Positions 8,659-17,658 of a stretch of 64,000 nucleotides of DNA are shown piece after piece. The notes beneath the pieces were generated by a model. The model was not told the DNA's origin. It worked only from the letters and a program-made list of their open reading frames with translations, and did not search any database. Location: the NCBI GenBank assembly GCA_018433585.1, contig JAHDQW010000007.1:62001-126000 (forward strand), written 5' to 3'. How positions within the stretch are numbered: the first letter of the stretch is position 1; the number at the start of each line of letters is the position of its first letter. This DNA comes from Candidatus Praeruminimicrobium purgamenti. GTDB lineage: Bacteria; Elusimicrobiota; Endomicrobiia; Endomicrobiales; Endomicrobiaceae. The position numbers were made by a program, and so were the translations under genes.

Positions 8659-10096
8659 GATATATCCCGCATAATGTAATGGTCATACTTTCGGCTATTT
8701 TAACCAAGTCTGCCAGAGTTATCGGACAGTCTGAAAATTGTCCGTCGGTAAATTTGTTGTTAATGACTTTTTCAACTACTTCTTTAAGTTTTCCTGCGCT
8801 TGTGTCCTGCATTGTTCTTGAAATTGCTTCTATTGAATCGGCTATCATCAGAATAGCCGAAATTTTTGTCGTAGGTTTTTGACCGGGATAACGGAAATCC
8901 TGTTCGTTAACGTCTTTGCTTTGTTCAAGTGCCCTGTGATAAAAATACTGAATCAGCGATGTCCCGTGATGCTGGTTTATGGCATCAATGATAACCTGGT
9001 CTATTTTGTATTTTCTCGCAAGAGCCACTCCGTCTTTAACGTGCGATACGAGAACGAGTCCTGACATTGAAGGAGACAGATTATCGTGCGGGTTTTCATT
9101 GTTGTTTTGGTTTTCTATAAAATATTCAGGATTTTTAAGTTTTCCTATATCATGGTAATATGCGCATGTTCTTGCAAGAAGGGAGTTTATTCCTATTGCG
9201 CCGGCGGCTTGTTCTGCAAGAGAAGCCGTCATAAGGCTGTGGTGGTATGTTCCGGGGGCTTCAACCATCAGCCTTTTTAAAAGCGGATTATTGAAGTCTG
9301 CAAGCTCTATGAGTTTAATATTTGTCGTTCTTGAAAACAGATTCTCTAAAATAGGAAGAAGCGCGAGTATAATAAGCACCGATGAAAATCCGTTCAGCAC
9401 CGCAAACCATATATCAAGCTCAGCCTGTTCGAGAGACGTTTCTCCGAAAAGGAAAAATGATATGATGATAGCCGTCATTGCGGCCGAAACTTTTATTCCG
9501 ACTTTCGTGAACTGCGTTCTGCTTCTGATTTTTCTTATGTTTATTATTGAGACAAAACTTCCTGCAATCTGTATTATCGGCACAGCTGCTGAAAAATCGT
9601 TTATTATCGCCATAAAGACAGCCATTGCGAAAGTGTAAGTGAGCCCTACTCTTACGGATATCAAAAGAGAAAGCAGCACTGTAAAAGCTGTCATTGGGAA
9701 AGCTATCTGCGAAAGAGTATGCGAAAAAATCTGAAACAGCAAAAATGAAAAAACGAAAATAAAACAAATTAACATTACTTTATTGCTGTCAAGAAGCGAT
9801 TTTTTAAACTGCGTTATAAAATAAAAAAGGACAAAACTGAATACCAAAAGCAGCAGTATAAATATTCCTATCATTGTCTGTACAGTTGCTCCGACCTGCA
9901 TAACAAGCATAAAATACAGGCATATAAAAGAAACAGCCGCCGTTATTGCGGGATGAATTTTAATGTCTTTTTTTAATATATTGCCTGAAGATAAACGTAT
10001 TATCGGAGTATTAGGGACGTCTTCGTCCATCTTTCTTATAAGAAACAATAAGAATTTTTTTATTTTAGCTTTTAACCAATCGTTTAAATTTTTCAC
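8621..10096 (-). CDS. 7TM-HD cyclic-di-AMP phosphodiesterase of the PgpH type, without the extracellular domain
   Basis: The C-terminal half carries an HD-type phosphohydrolase with H285/H286, the H315-D316 pair in YYHDIGK and the family stretch NPHDNLSP; this matches PgpH, which hydrolyses c-di-AMP. Residues about 48-250 are a set of hydrophobic helices (7TM region). Typical PgpH proteins are about 700-800 residues long, with a large 7TMR-HDED extracellular domain after the first helix. This protein is 491 residues and goes from a short N-terminus straight into the membrane region, so the sensor domain appears absent. The start codon is GTG with only a weak ribosome binding site. It lies 12 bases after aspS and directly before ybeY, the usual pgpH-ybeY order. 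Confidence 0.85.
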   Translation of the reverse strand: MKNLNDWLKAKIKKFLLFLIRKMDEDVPNTPIIRLSSGNILKKDIKIHPAITAAVSFICLYFMLVMQVGATVQTMIGIFILLLLVFSFVLFYFITQFKKSLLDSNKVMLICFIFVFSFLLFQIFSHTLSQIAFPMTAFTVLLSLLISVRVGLTYTFAMAVFMAIINDFSAAVPIIQIAGSFVSIINIRKIRSRTQFTKVGIKVSAAMTAIIISFFLFGETSLEQAELDIWFAVLNGFSSVLIILALLPILENLFSRTTNIKLIELADFNNPLLKRLMVEAPGTYHHSLMTASLAEQAAGAIGINSLLARTCAYYHDIGKLKNPEYFIENQNNNENPHDNLSPSMSGLVLVSHVKDGVALARKYKIDQVIIDAINQHHGTSLIQYFYHRALEQSKDVNEQDFRYPGQKPTTKISAILMIADSIEAISRTMQDTSAGKLKEVVEKVINNKFTDGQFSDCPITLADLVKIAESMTITLCGIYHARIEYKTSERK

Positions 10097-10108
10097 AATT
10101 TTTTCCGT

Positions 10109-11887
10109 TTAGTCTTGCTTTGCGTTTACTTTCTGGACTGTTCTTATACCCAGTTCCTTTAATTGTTTTTCGCTTACAGGTGACGGAGCATTTGACAAAG
10201 GACATATCGCTTTCTGCGTTTTAGGGAAAGCAATCACTTCTCTTATAGATTCTTCGCCTACAAGCAGTGCGCATAATCTGTCAAATCCTAAAGCGACGCC
10301 GCCGTGAGGAGGAGCTCCGTAAGACAATGCGTCAAGCAGGAAGCCGAATTTTTCTCTTGCCGATTCCTGCGAAATATTTAATAATCCGAATATTTTTGAC
10401 TGCATATCTGATTTGTGTATTCTTATTGAACCGCCGCCGAGTTCTACGCCGTTTAAAACAACGTCGTAAGCTCTTGCTTTTGCTTTTCCCGCATCTTCAA
10501 AAGTTAATTTGTCGGCGTCGCTTTCTTTAACGGCAGTGAACATATGGTGTATTGCGTCCCATCTTTTTTCTTCGCTGTTCCAGCCGAACAGAGGAAAATC
10601 GGTTACCCATAAGAAATTAAATTTATTTTTATCTATAAGTCCGAGCTGTTTCCCCATTTTTATTCTTAAAGCTCCCAGACCCTGCGCCGCCACTTCGGCA
10701 TTATCCGCCAGAAATACGACCAAATCTCCTTCTTTTGCTTCAAATTTGGTTATGATGGCGTTTATTTCTTCCGGCGTAAAGAATTTAACAATGTTTGATT
10801 CTGCTCCGCCTGCGGTTATTTTCATCCATGCAAGTCCCTTTGCCCCGTATTCGGAAACAAATTTTGTCAGACCGTCTATTTCCGATCTTGAAAATTTTGC
10901 TCCGCCGTTGATGCAGAGACCTCTTACTACGCCGCCTTTTTCGATTACGCTTTTGAAAACGCCGAAGCCGCAATTAGCAAATTCCGATGAAAAATCTTTT
11001 ATTTCCATGGCAAATCTCGTATCGGGTTTGTCTGAACCGAATCGCAGCATCGCCTGATCATAAGGCATTCTTTCAAAAGGAGTCTTGATATCTCTGTCCA
11101 AAGCTGTTTTGAATATTTTTACAAGCATTTTTTCTATTACGTTCATAACGTCGTTTTCGTCTACAAAAGACATTTCCATATCTATCTGGGTAAATTCAAG
11201 CTGTCTGTCGGCTCTTAAATCTTCATCCCTGAAGCATCTTGCGACCTGGTAATATTTGTCAAAACCTGCAACCATAAGAATCTGCTTGAATATCTGCGGA
11301 GACTGCGGAAGAGCATAAAAGCTTCCGTGGGCCATTCTTGCAGGCACCAAAAAATCTCTGGCTCCTTCAGGCGTCGATTTGTTTAAAAACGGCGTTTCTA
11401 TTTCCAAAAAACCTTCTTCGTTAAGAAAATTTCTGACTTCCTGCAAAACTTTATGTCTTATTATAAAATTCTTCTGAAAAGACGGCCTTCTTAAATCAAG
11501 ATATCTGTATTTAAGCCTTATTTCTTCGGAAGTTTCTTTGTAGTCGTCTATTTCCAAAGGCAGAGCAGGGCATGGATTTACAATTTCCAGAACATTGGCG
11601 ACTATTTCAATTTTTCCCGTAAACATATTCGGGTTCACCGTTCCTTCCGGTCTGTTGCGCACTTCTCCTTTAACCGAAAGGACATATTCGCTTCTTAAAT
11701 GTTCCGCCTGTTCAAAAATTTCTTTCTTTTCAGGCTGAAATACTATTTGAACAAGGCCTTCTCTGTCTCTGAGATCAATAAAAATAACTCCGCCGTGGTC
11801 TCTTCTTGAGTGCACCCATCCGTTTACTACAACTTCTTTGCCAATAAAACTTTCGTCAACTTTACCGCAATAACAGCTTCTTTTCAT
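10109..11887 (-). CDS. aspS: Aspartyl-tRNA synthetase
   Basis: Class IIb aspartyl-tRNA synthetase of 592 residues, the usual bacterial length. It has an N-terminal OB-fold anticodon-binding domain (VVNGWVHSRRDHGG), a catalytic core with motif 1 and flipping-loop sequence (IETPFLNKSTPEGARDFLVP), a bacterial GAD insertion at about residues 285-410, and the motif 3 segment LGFDRL near the C-terminus. An ATG at 11899 opens the frame four codons earlier, but a GAGGA ribosome binding site overlaps those codons and is correctly spaced for the ATG at 11887, so I use 11887. It is the first gene of the long minus-strand operon. Whether the enzyme is discriminating or also charges tRNA-Asn cannot be decided here. 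Confidence 0.96.
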   Translation of the reverse strand: MKRSCYCGKVDESFIGKEVVVNGWVHSRRDHGGVIFIDLRDREGLVQIVFQPEKKEIFEQAEHLRSEYVLSVKGEVRNRPEGTVNPNMFTGKIEIVANVLEIVNPCPALPLEIDDYKETSEEIRLKYRYLDLRRPSFQKNFIIRHKVLQEVRNFLNEEGFLEIETPFLNKSTPEGARDFLVPARMAHGSFYALPQSPQIFKQILMVAGFDKYYQVARCFRDEDLRADRQLEFTQIDMEMSFVDENDVMNVIEKMLVKIFKTALDRDIKTPFERMPYDQAMLRFGSDKPDTRFAMEIKDFSSEFANCGFGVFKSVIEKGGVVRGLCINGGAKFSRSEIDGLTKFVSEYGAKGLAWMKITAGGAESNIVKFFTPEEINAIITKFEAKEGDLVVFLADNAEVAAQGLGALRIKMGKQLGLIDKNKFNFLWVTDFPLFGWNSEEKRWDAIHHMFTAVKESDADKLTFEDAGKAKARAYDVVLNGVELGGGSIRIHKSDMQSKIFGLLNISQESAREKFGFLLDALSYGAPPHGGVALGFDRLCALLVGEESIREVIAFPKTQKAICPLSNAPSPVSEKQLKELGIRTVQKVNAKQD

Positions 11888-12059
11888 TATAGTCCTCATA
11901 TATTAAGTATTAATTTGCTATCACGTTATTTTATCAAAAAAATGCCTCTAATAACAAGGAAGATAAAGGAAAATATTGTGAAAAAACTTCAAAAAAATTT
12001 AAAAATAAATATTTAAGAGACGATTATAAAATTAAGATGAAAAAAAAATAAATTTTTAT

Positions 12060-12065
12060 TATAAT
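12060..12065 (+). promoter_or_regulatory. -10 element (TATAAT) 6 bases before the PilZ-like gene start
   Basis: A consensus -10 hexamer ends six bases before the ATG at 12072, and no Shine-Dalgarno sequence is present. Transcription would begin at about the start codon, giving a leaderless mRNA. No good -35 hexamer is visible at 16-18 bases upstream. The DNA is AT-rich, so a chance match is possible. Confidence 0.45.
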
Positions 12066-12071
12066 ATCTTA

Positions 12072-12401
12072 ATGAATATATTTGATGAAAAAAGATCAAA
12101 TCAAAGAAAACTCACATCTCTTTATACAAACATTCTTTCCGTAGGCAGCCAGGATGTTATAGGGGAGTGCCTTATGACCGATGTGTGTGAATATGGATTT
12201 GCCATAGAAACCGAGCAGAAATTTTCAATTAAACAGAAAATCCTTTTAAAAATTTCACTGCTGAACGAAGTTGTTTTTCTGGCGGGAGAAATTGTCAGGT
12301 TTGACAAAGGTTATCTCTATCCTCTTTACGGAGTAAAAATCTGCGAAGAAGACAGCAAAAATCTTAATATTTTCAGAGAGTATATAAATTATCACTTGTA
12401 A
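12072..12401 (+). CDS. PilZ-like domain protein
   Basis: A 109-residue single-domain protein. The N-terminal R8xxxR12 motif (EKRSNQRK) and the later segment TDVCEYGFAIE resemble the two c-di-GMP-contacting motifs of PilZ domains, RxxxR and D/NxSxxG. The second motif has Cys (C39) in place of Ser (D37-V-C-E-Y-G42). The rest alternates hydrophobic beta-strands, as expected for the PilZ barrel. PilZ proteins relay c-di-GMP signals to motility or envelope functions; with the altered motif, ligand binding is uncertain. It stands 9 bases before folD but is separated by 184 bases from divergent aspS. Confidence 0.65.
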   Translation: MNIFDEKRSNQRKLTSLYTNILSVGSQDVIGECLMTDVCEYGFAIETEQKFSIKQKILLKISLLNEVVFLAGEIVRFDKGYLYPLYGVKICEEDSKNLNIFREYINYHL

Positions 12402-12410
12402 AGGATATTT

Positions 12411-13274
12411 ATGCAAATCATTAACGGAAAAGAAATTTCAAAAAAAATAAGAGAAGAACTGAGGGAAAGAGTAAGCGGTATCAGCGGCAAAAACAAAGGC
12501 GTACCGGCGCTTGCGACTATACTTGTCGGGGAAAATCCCGCAAGCAAAGTTTACATAGCTTCCAAAATAAAAGCCTGCGGTGAAGTCGGAATAAAATCAG
12601 TTCATCATAACCTTCCGGCAACGGCTTCTCAGGAAGAAATAATAGCATTAATACAAAAATTAAATGCGGATAAAGAAATAAGCGGCATTCTGCTTCAGCT
12701 GCCTCTGCCTGAAGGACAGAATGCGGAAAAATGCATAGACGCCATTTCCCCTGACAAAGACGTTGACGGTCTGCACCCTTATAACGCAGGTATGCTGACT
12801 CTTGTCAAATCGTGGCAGGAAATATTAAACCAGAAACTTTTAGTTTCATGTACTCCTATGGGAGTAATATATCTTTTAAAGTACTCGAATATAGATATCA
12901 AAGGAAAAAATGTCGTTGTAATAGGCAGATCTAACCTTGTCGGCAAACCTGTTTCGATGCTTATGCTAGCAAACAACGCAACCGTGACAATGGCTCATTC
13001 CGCTACGGTGAATTTGCGGGAAATAACAAAAAATGCAGATATTGTGGTTGCCGCTATAGGAAAAGCAGGTTTCGTCAATAAAGATTTTATTAAGGAAGGC
13101 GCGGTCGTAATAGATGTAGGCATTAACAGATGCGGAGATAAATTGTGCGGAGACGTTGATTTTGAATCCGTAAAAGATATGAATATACATATTACTCCGG
13201 TTCCGGGCGGAGTCGGACCGATGACTATAACAATGCTGCTTCACAATACGATTTTAGCTTTTGAAAGACAATGA
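12411..13274 (+). CDS. folD: Bifunctional methylenetetrahydrofolate dehydrogenase/cyclohydrolase
   Basis: FolD interconverts 5,10-methylene-, methenyl- and 10-formyl-tetrahydrofolate in the cytoplasm. The 287-residue protein contains the catalytic SKVYIASKIKAC segment (Tyr and Lys of the YxxxK type), the loop QLPLPEG, DKDVDGLHPYNAG, the nucleotide-binding GRSNLVGKPVSMLM and the C-terminal PVPGGVGPMT. An AAAGGA ribosome binding site precedes the ATG. Its stop overlaps the next start by 4 bases (ATGA), so it is probably coupled to the unrecognised 182-residue gene. Confidence 0.96.
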   Translation: MQIINGKEISKKIREELRERVSGISGKNKGVPALATILVGENPASKVYIASKIKACGEVGIKSVHHNLPATASQEEIIALIQKLNADKEISGILLQLPLPEGQNAEKCIDAISPDKDVDGLHPYNAGMLTLVKSWQEILNQKLLVSCTPMGVIYLLKYSNIDIKGKNVVVIGRSNLVGKPVSMLMLANNATVTMAHSATVNLREITKNADIVVAAIGKAGFVNKDFIKEGAVVIDVGINRCGDKLCGDVDFESVKDMNIHITPVPGGVGPMTITMLLHNTILAFERQ

Positions 13275-13819
13275 AAACTATCAATTTAACTCCTGTTAAA
13301 TCTTCCGTAAAAGTATTTAATATGCTTGAGAAAAAAGGGTTAATAAGAACTTTTAAGCCTACCGAAAAAGCATTGTCTGCAAAGACCAAAACAGGCACGG
13401 TTGATATATTGTACACTTCAAAAAAAGAATTTGCCGCGCACAGGCTTATGTGCATAGGAAAAAGGACCCGCAATATTCAGTTTTGTTATCATCAGGATAA
13501 TGAGGATTTTATATTTTTAAATCCTTTAAATATTGATTTTGAAAAATTATTCCTTGTTTTTGCTTTTGATAAAATTGATGTTTTTTCAAAAAAACTATCA
13601 AAAGATTCTTTAAAAAGCGGCGATTTTCTTGCTCTCGAGGTGGTTTACAATGATCCTTCTTTAAGTTTTTTTACAATGCTTAAAAAGACGGTGCACTGCG
13701 AAGTCGCCTTAAATGAAAATAAGCAGCATCCTGTTTTTTTTGTAACCGAATCTTCCGAATTGAAAAACAATAAAATAGCGCATAAAAACATACAATTTGT
13801 AATAAACGGAGAAAAATAA
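13271..13819 (+). CDS. Conserved-looking protein of unknown function between folD and dnaX
   Basis: I do not recognise this 182-residue protein. It has no signal peptide or clear membrane segment. The central part (about 40-95) reads as mixed alpha/beta with a basic stretch (CIGKRTRN). Residues 85-115 alternate hydrophobic strands (EKLFLVFAFDKIDVF), and the end (KIAHKNIQFVINGEK) is strand-like. It starts in a 4-base overlap with folD and ends in a 1-base overlap with a membrane-protein gene, so it is expressed as part of the folD-dnaX-recR operon. The tight coupling argues that it is a real gene. Confidence 0.6.
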   Translation: MKTINLTPVKSSVKVFNMLEKKGLIRTFKPTEKALSAKTKTGTVDILYTSKKEFAAHRLMCIGKRTRNIQFCYHQDNEDFIFLNPLNIDFEKLFLVFAFDKIDVFSKKLSKDSLKSGDFLALEVVYNDPSLSFFTMLKKTVHCEVALNENKQHPVFFVTESSELKNNKIAHKNIQFVINGEK

Positions 13820-14619
13820 TGTTGTTTGAAATTTTTGTTAATCTTTGTGTTCCTGTCATAACCGGTCTTGTCTATTTTATTATGGCTTATGAAATCACAA
13901 GAGTAAGCAAAATAAGAAAAATAATGTTCGGAGAAATAGGCTATAAAAAATTATATGCGGCGTTTATTTTGTTCGGCATATATTTTATAACCAGACCTTT
14001 GCAAAATCTGATGGGTCCGCATCCTTGGCCGATGATTATTAATTCGGCAAGACAGTTTTTTATAATGGCTGTAATAGCACCTTCTATATTTGTCGGTATT
14101 CTTCATTGGGTGCCGGGGGAAGGAGGAGCTCCGAAGTCTTCAGTTGTCGCTTCATATACCATAGGAATATTAATGGGAATTATATTTGTGCTTACAAATT
14201 CGATGGCGGTTGACGGTTCAAAAATAATATTGTCGACAGGTAATTTTACTCTTTATGACGCAACTTGGTTTTCGTCCGGAGACAGAAAGATTCAGCTTGT
14301 CTTAATACACTTGATTTCCCAGCTTGTTTCTCCTGTAGGACTTATTATTTTGGCGGGAGCTTTTGTAAGGCACAGAAGGCATAATTATATGCTCGGAAAC
14401 ATATATACGCAGATGAAAACGAAATGGAGATACCTTGAAACCGGGCTTATAATAATGTCATGGTCAATTATCTTGGCCGGCATAGCAGTAATGTTCGGGA
14501 GATATTATACGTATCTTTGGGTAATATATTTTGTCGGCGCAATTATTGCGGGATTTTTTGTTTTGTACAGCATTAAACTTGCTCCAAGAGAAAAGCCGGC
14601 TGATTTGAAGCATTTATAA
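13819..14619 (+). CDS. Multi-pass membrane protein of unknown function
   Basis: A 266-residue protein with about seven hydrophobic helices, beginning at residues 5-25 (VNLCVPVITGLVYFIMAYEI) and ending near residue 255. Between helices two and three there is a polar motif, GPHPWPMIINSARQFF, and a charged loop HRRHNYMLG follows a later helix. The layout recalls sensor-type 7TM domains, but I see no attached kinase, cyclase or HD domain and no family signature that I can name. Its start overlaps the previous stop by 1 base. dnaX follows after 12 bases with an AGAGG ribosome binding site. Confidence 0.6.
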   Translation: MLFEIFVNLCVPVITGLVYFIMAYEITRVSKIRKIMFGEIGYKKLYAAFILFGIYFITRPLQNLMGPHPWPMIINSARQFFIMAVIAPSIFVGILHWVPGEGGAPKSSVVASYTIGILMGIIFVLTNSMAVDGSKIILSTGNFTLYDATWFSSGDRKIQLVLIHLISQLVSPVGLIILAGAFVRHRRHNYMLGNIYTQMKTKWRYLETGLIIMSWSIILAGIAVMFGRYYTYLWVIYFVGAIIAGFFVLYSIKLAPREKPADLKHL

Positions 14620-14631
14620 GAGGTAACAAAA

Positions 14632-16356
14632 ATGTCTTATCTCGTTTTGGCAAGAAAATTCAGGCCTTCCACTTTTGACGAAGTTATAGGGCAGGAACAC
14701 ATATCGCAGACGTTAAAAAACGCAATCAACGAAAATAAAGTCGCTCATGCGTATTTATTCAGCGGCCCCAGAGGGACCGGTAAAACTACAATGGCGAGAA
14801 TTTTTGCAAAAGCCCTTAACTGTAAAGAAGGGCCTACCGCCGAACCGTGCGGCAAATGCCAGAATTGTCTGGAAATAAGCAAAAACCAAAGCATAGACGT
14901 TTTTGAAATAGACGGCGCTTCAAACACAGGCGTTGATAATATAAGGGAGCTTAGAGAGAACGTAAAATTCGGCACCACTTCTTCAAAATATAAAATTTAT
15001 ATTATAGATGAAGTCCACCAGATTTCAACGGCCGGTTTTAACGCTCTGCTTAAAACTCTTGAAGAGCCGCCGTCTCATGTTATATTTATTCTTGCCACTA
15101 CCGAACAGCACAAAGTTCCTATTACGATATTGTCAAGGTGCCAAAAATACAGATTCAGATTATTATCAACAAAAGAAATTGCGGGAGCAATTAAAAATAT
15201 AGCCCGCAAGGACAATTTTGAAATAGATGATGAAGCGCTGGAGATAGTTATTAACTCTTCTGGCGGTTCTATGAGAGACGCTCTCAGCCTTCTTGATCAG
15301 GCGATATCTTCTTCAACCGGTAAAATAACGGCTGAATATATGAGAAATTTGATAGGACTTCTTCCTAAAGAGCTTATAGCCAAAACAACGGAAGACATTG
15401 CAAACAATAATATAGACGCTCTGCTTAAAACATGCAAAGAAGTTTATGAAGAAGGTTATAATATTTTACAGTTTGCAAGAGATTTGAGAGACCATTTGAG
15501 ACAGTTAATGATATTTTCCGTTAATCCTAAAATAGCCGAAATTTCAACCGAAGATACTAAATTGTACGATAAACAAAAAAATCTTTTCCCTGTTTCCAGA
15601 TTTATACGCATGGGAAATCTAATATCAAAAGCTTTGGAAGAAATGAAATGGCATGACCAGCCTAGGATACTGCTGGAACTTTATCTTTTAAAAATGGCCG
15701 AACCTTATTATAATGTAAGGGAACTGGTTTCAAAAATAGACGAACTCGGTAAAAAGTCCGTCGTTTCTGTTTCCGCGCAGAATTTCAGCGAAGAAAGCAG
15801 CGCGTATTCCGGAGAGCAGATTCATAGCGGCAGTGTTGTTCATGAAGATGTCGCCGTTATGGCGGAAGCAACCGGATACGATATAATAGATTTGTGGAAA
15901 CAGTCAGTTTGCGAAATAAGGAAAAAACATCCTATGACTTCGCAGCCGCTGGAAACAAAGAATATCAAAGAATTAAGCCCGGATGTTTTGCAGATATCGC
16001 TTCCGGATTCATTATCTTATAATATGGTTAAAGAATATACTGAAGTTCTGCAGAAACTCATAACAAGAAAAGCCGGCAGAGAAATTACGGTAAAGATGAT
16101 AGTCGATACTGAAATGGAAGCTGCCGATGCGGTGATAAAAGAAGATATTATCGTTAAAGAAGAAATTGAAAGTAACCACAGTGAAATTTATGAGGTCGGA
16201 GAAGATTTGAAAGAAACTGCAAAAACGGCCGTTCCTTCGCGTATTGAAAGCATAGCTAAAAAATTTGGCGGCAGGGCAATAAAACGGCAGTCTGTTTCGG
16301 CTGAGAAAAGCCAGGATGAAAACAAAACTGATGCTGTTCAAGAGATTGAAGAATGA
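14632..16356 (+). CDS. dnaX: DNA polymerase III subunit gamma/tau
   Basis: Clamp-loader ATPase of the replicative polymerase. The 574-residue protein has the Walker A motif GPRGTGKTT (about residues 45-53), the four-cysteine zinc module (C64, C73, C76, C79), a DEVH Walker B box in IIDEVHQIST, sensor 1 and the SRC motif (LSRCQKYRF). Residues 360-574 correspond to the tau-specific, less conserved part. I see no convincing internal frameshift signal, so only the full-length product is predicted. The last codons overlap recR by 4 bases. The gene ybaB, which usually lies between dnaX and recR, is absent here. Confidence 0.96.
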   Translation: MSYLVLARKFRPSTFDEVIGQEHISQTLKNAINENKVAHAYLFSGPRGTGKTTMARIFAKALNCKEGPTAEPCGKCQNCLEISKNQSIDVFEIDGASNTGVDNIRELRENVKFGTTSSKYKIYIIDEVHQISTAGFNALLKTLEEPPSHVIFILATTEQHKVPITILSRCQKYRFRLLSTKEIAGAIKNIARKDNFEIDDEALEIVINSSGGSMRDALSLLDQAISSSTGKITAEYMRNLIGLLPKELIAKTTEDIANNNIDALLKTCKEVYEEGYNILQFARDLRDHLRQLMIFSVNPKIAEISTEDTKLYDKQKNLFPVSRFIRMGNLISKALEEMKWHDQPRILLELYLLKMAEPYYNVRELVSKIDELGKKSVVSVSAQNFSEESSAYSGEQIHSGSVVHEDVAVMAEATGYDIIDLWKQSVCEIRKKHPMTSQPLETKNIKELSPDVLQISLPDSLSYNMVKEYTEVLQKLITRKAGREITVKMIVDTEMEAADAVIKEDIIVKEEIESNHSEIYEVGEDLKETAKTAVPSRIESIAKKFGGRAIKRQSVSAEKSQDENKTDAVQEIEE

Positions 16357-16949
16357 ACAGACCTCAGTCAGTTGAAAGAATGATAGAAGTCTTTAAAAAG
16401 CTGCCGGGTGTCGGTCCTAAAATGGCGGAAAGGCTGTGCTATCATATATTAAAACTGCCTTCTCATGAAATTGACAGACTTATAGATTCGATACAGAAAG
16501 CCAGACAAAAAATAAGAATTTGTTCCGTTTGCTATAACATGACGGAAACTGATCCGTGCCCTATATGCGCGGACAGCTCAAAAAACAGGGAAATTCTCTG
16601 CGTTGTTGAAACCCCTCAGGATTTAATCGCGGTAAGCAAAGTAAAAGATTATAATGGATTGTACTTTATATTGGGAGGCGCTTTATCTCCTTTGGACGGG
16701 ATAGGGCCAAACGATATAAGAATCGAAAAGTTGATAAAAAGATTAAAAAGTGATAAAATCAACGAAGTTATACTTGCCACAGATATGGATTCAAAGGGAG
16801 AAACTACGGCAATTTACTTAGCGCAGCTGATAAAACCTCTTGGAATAAAAGTTTCAAGGTTGGGTTACGGTATTCCTGTCGGCGGCGATATTGAATATGC
16901 GGATGAAGTTACAATATCAAGAGCCATAGCCGGCAGAAGAGAAATGTAA
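16353..16949 (+). CDS. recR: Recombination mediator RecR
   Basis: RecR works with RecO to load RecA at gaps. The 198-residue protein has the N-terminal helix-hairpin-helix (LPGVGPKMAERLCYHIL), the four-cysteine zinc finger (CSVCYNMTETDPCPIC) and the Toprim domain (ILCVVETPQDLIAV through GGALSPLDGIGP), ending in a C-terminal Walker-B-like region. Length and domain order are standard. It overlaps dnaX by 4 bases and closes the operon. The spacer after it (16950-17044) carries a TATAAT at 16968-16973 that may belong to the following por operon. Confidence 0.96.
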   Translation: MNRPQSVERMIEVFKKLPGVGPKMAERLCYHILKLPSHEIDRLIDSIQKARQKIRICSVCYNMTETDPCPICADSSKNREILCVVETPQDLIAVSKVKDYNGLYFILGGALSPLDGIGPNDIRIEKLIKRLKSDKINEVILATDMDSKGETTAIYLAQLIKPLGIKVSRLGYGIPVGGDIEYADEVTISRAIAGRREM

Positions 16950-17044
16950 TCCGCATTAATAATCTTATATAATTATGAACTCTCATTTCTACGTTTACAA
17001 TAAAAGATTTAGTTAAGTAAAAAATATATTCAAAGGAGTAAATA

Positions 17045-17626
17045 ATGTCAGCAAAGATGATTGAAGTTCGTTGGCATGGACGCGGTGGGCAAGGTGCCAA
17101 AACTGCGGCATTGCTTTTTGCACAAGCTGTATTGACGACCGGAAAATACATTCAGGCGTTTCCTGAATACGGTCCTGAAAGAATGGGTGCGCCTGTTCAG
17201 TCTTTTAACAGAGTCAGCGATTCCCCTATCACGATTCACTGCTCTATTACAGAACCGCAATTTGTAGTTATCTTGGACCCTACTCTTCTTGACGCGGTAG
17301 ATGTTACGGAAGGCGTCGGAACGCAAGGGAAAGTTATTGTAAACACTTCTTTTTCTGCAGAAGAGATGGCTAAAAAACTCGGCATAGCAAAAGAACAGGT
17401 TTATGTTGTAAACGCAAGCAAAATCGCCGAAGAAACAATAGGCAAAAATATCCCTAACACGCCTATGCTCGGAGCATTGGTAAAAGTTATAGGCAATTTG
17501 GATATTAACGGCGTTCTTAATGATACAAAGGCAAAGCTTGAAGTAAAGTTCCGCAGCAAACCGGAAGTTATTGAAGGAAATATCGCTTCAATAAAAAGAG
17601 CATACGACGAAGTTAAAAATTCATAA
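17045..17626 (+). CDS. porG: Pyruvate:ferredoxin oxidoreductase gamma subunit
   Basis: Gamma subunit of a four-subunit 2-oxoacid:ferredoxin oxidoreductase. The 193-residue protein opens with IEVRWHGRGGQGAKTAA, the GxGGQG signature of the family, and has the GPERMGAPV segment. It is preceded by an AAAGGAGT ribosome binding site 7 bases from the ATG. It heads the operon gamma-delta-alpha-beta, an order typical of Por rather than indolepyruvate or oxoglutarate enzymes. The complex converts pyruvate and CoA to acetyl-CoA, CO2 and reduced ferredoxin in the cytoplasm. Confidence 0.92.
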   Translation: MSAKMIEVRWHGRGGQGAKTAALLFAQAVLTTGKYIQAFPEYGPERMGAPVQSFNRVSDSPITIHCSITEPQFVVILDPTLLDAVDVTEGVGTQGKVIVNTSFSAEEMAKKLGIAKEQVYVVNASKIAEETIGKNIPNTPMLGALVKVIGNLDINGVLNDTKAKLEVKFRSKPEVIEGNIASIKRAYDEVKNS

Positions 17627-17658
17627 TAAAGTTTGTCGAATATATATGGAGGACAAAA

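Noticed and set aside
10509-11057. 182-residue frame on the plus strand inside aspS
   Set aside because: It lies fully antisense to a clearly conserved synthetase and shows no family features; its openness follows from codon composition.
16246-16270. A-run (GCTAAAAAATTT) in dnaX as a possible programmed frameshift making gamma
   Set aside because: The heptamer does not fit the X-XXY-YYZ form in frame and lies near residue 543, too late for a gamma product.
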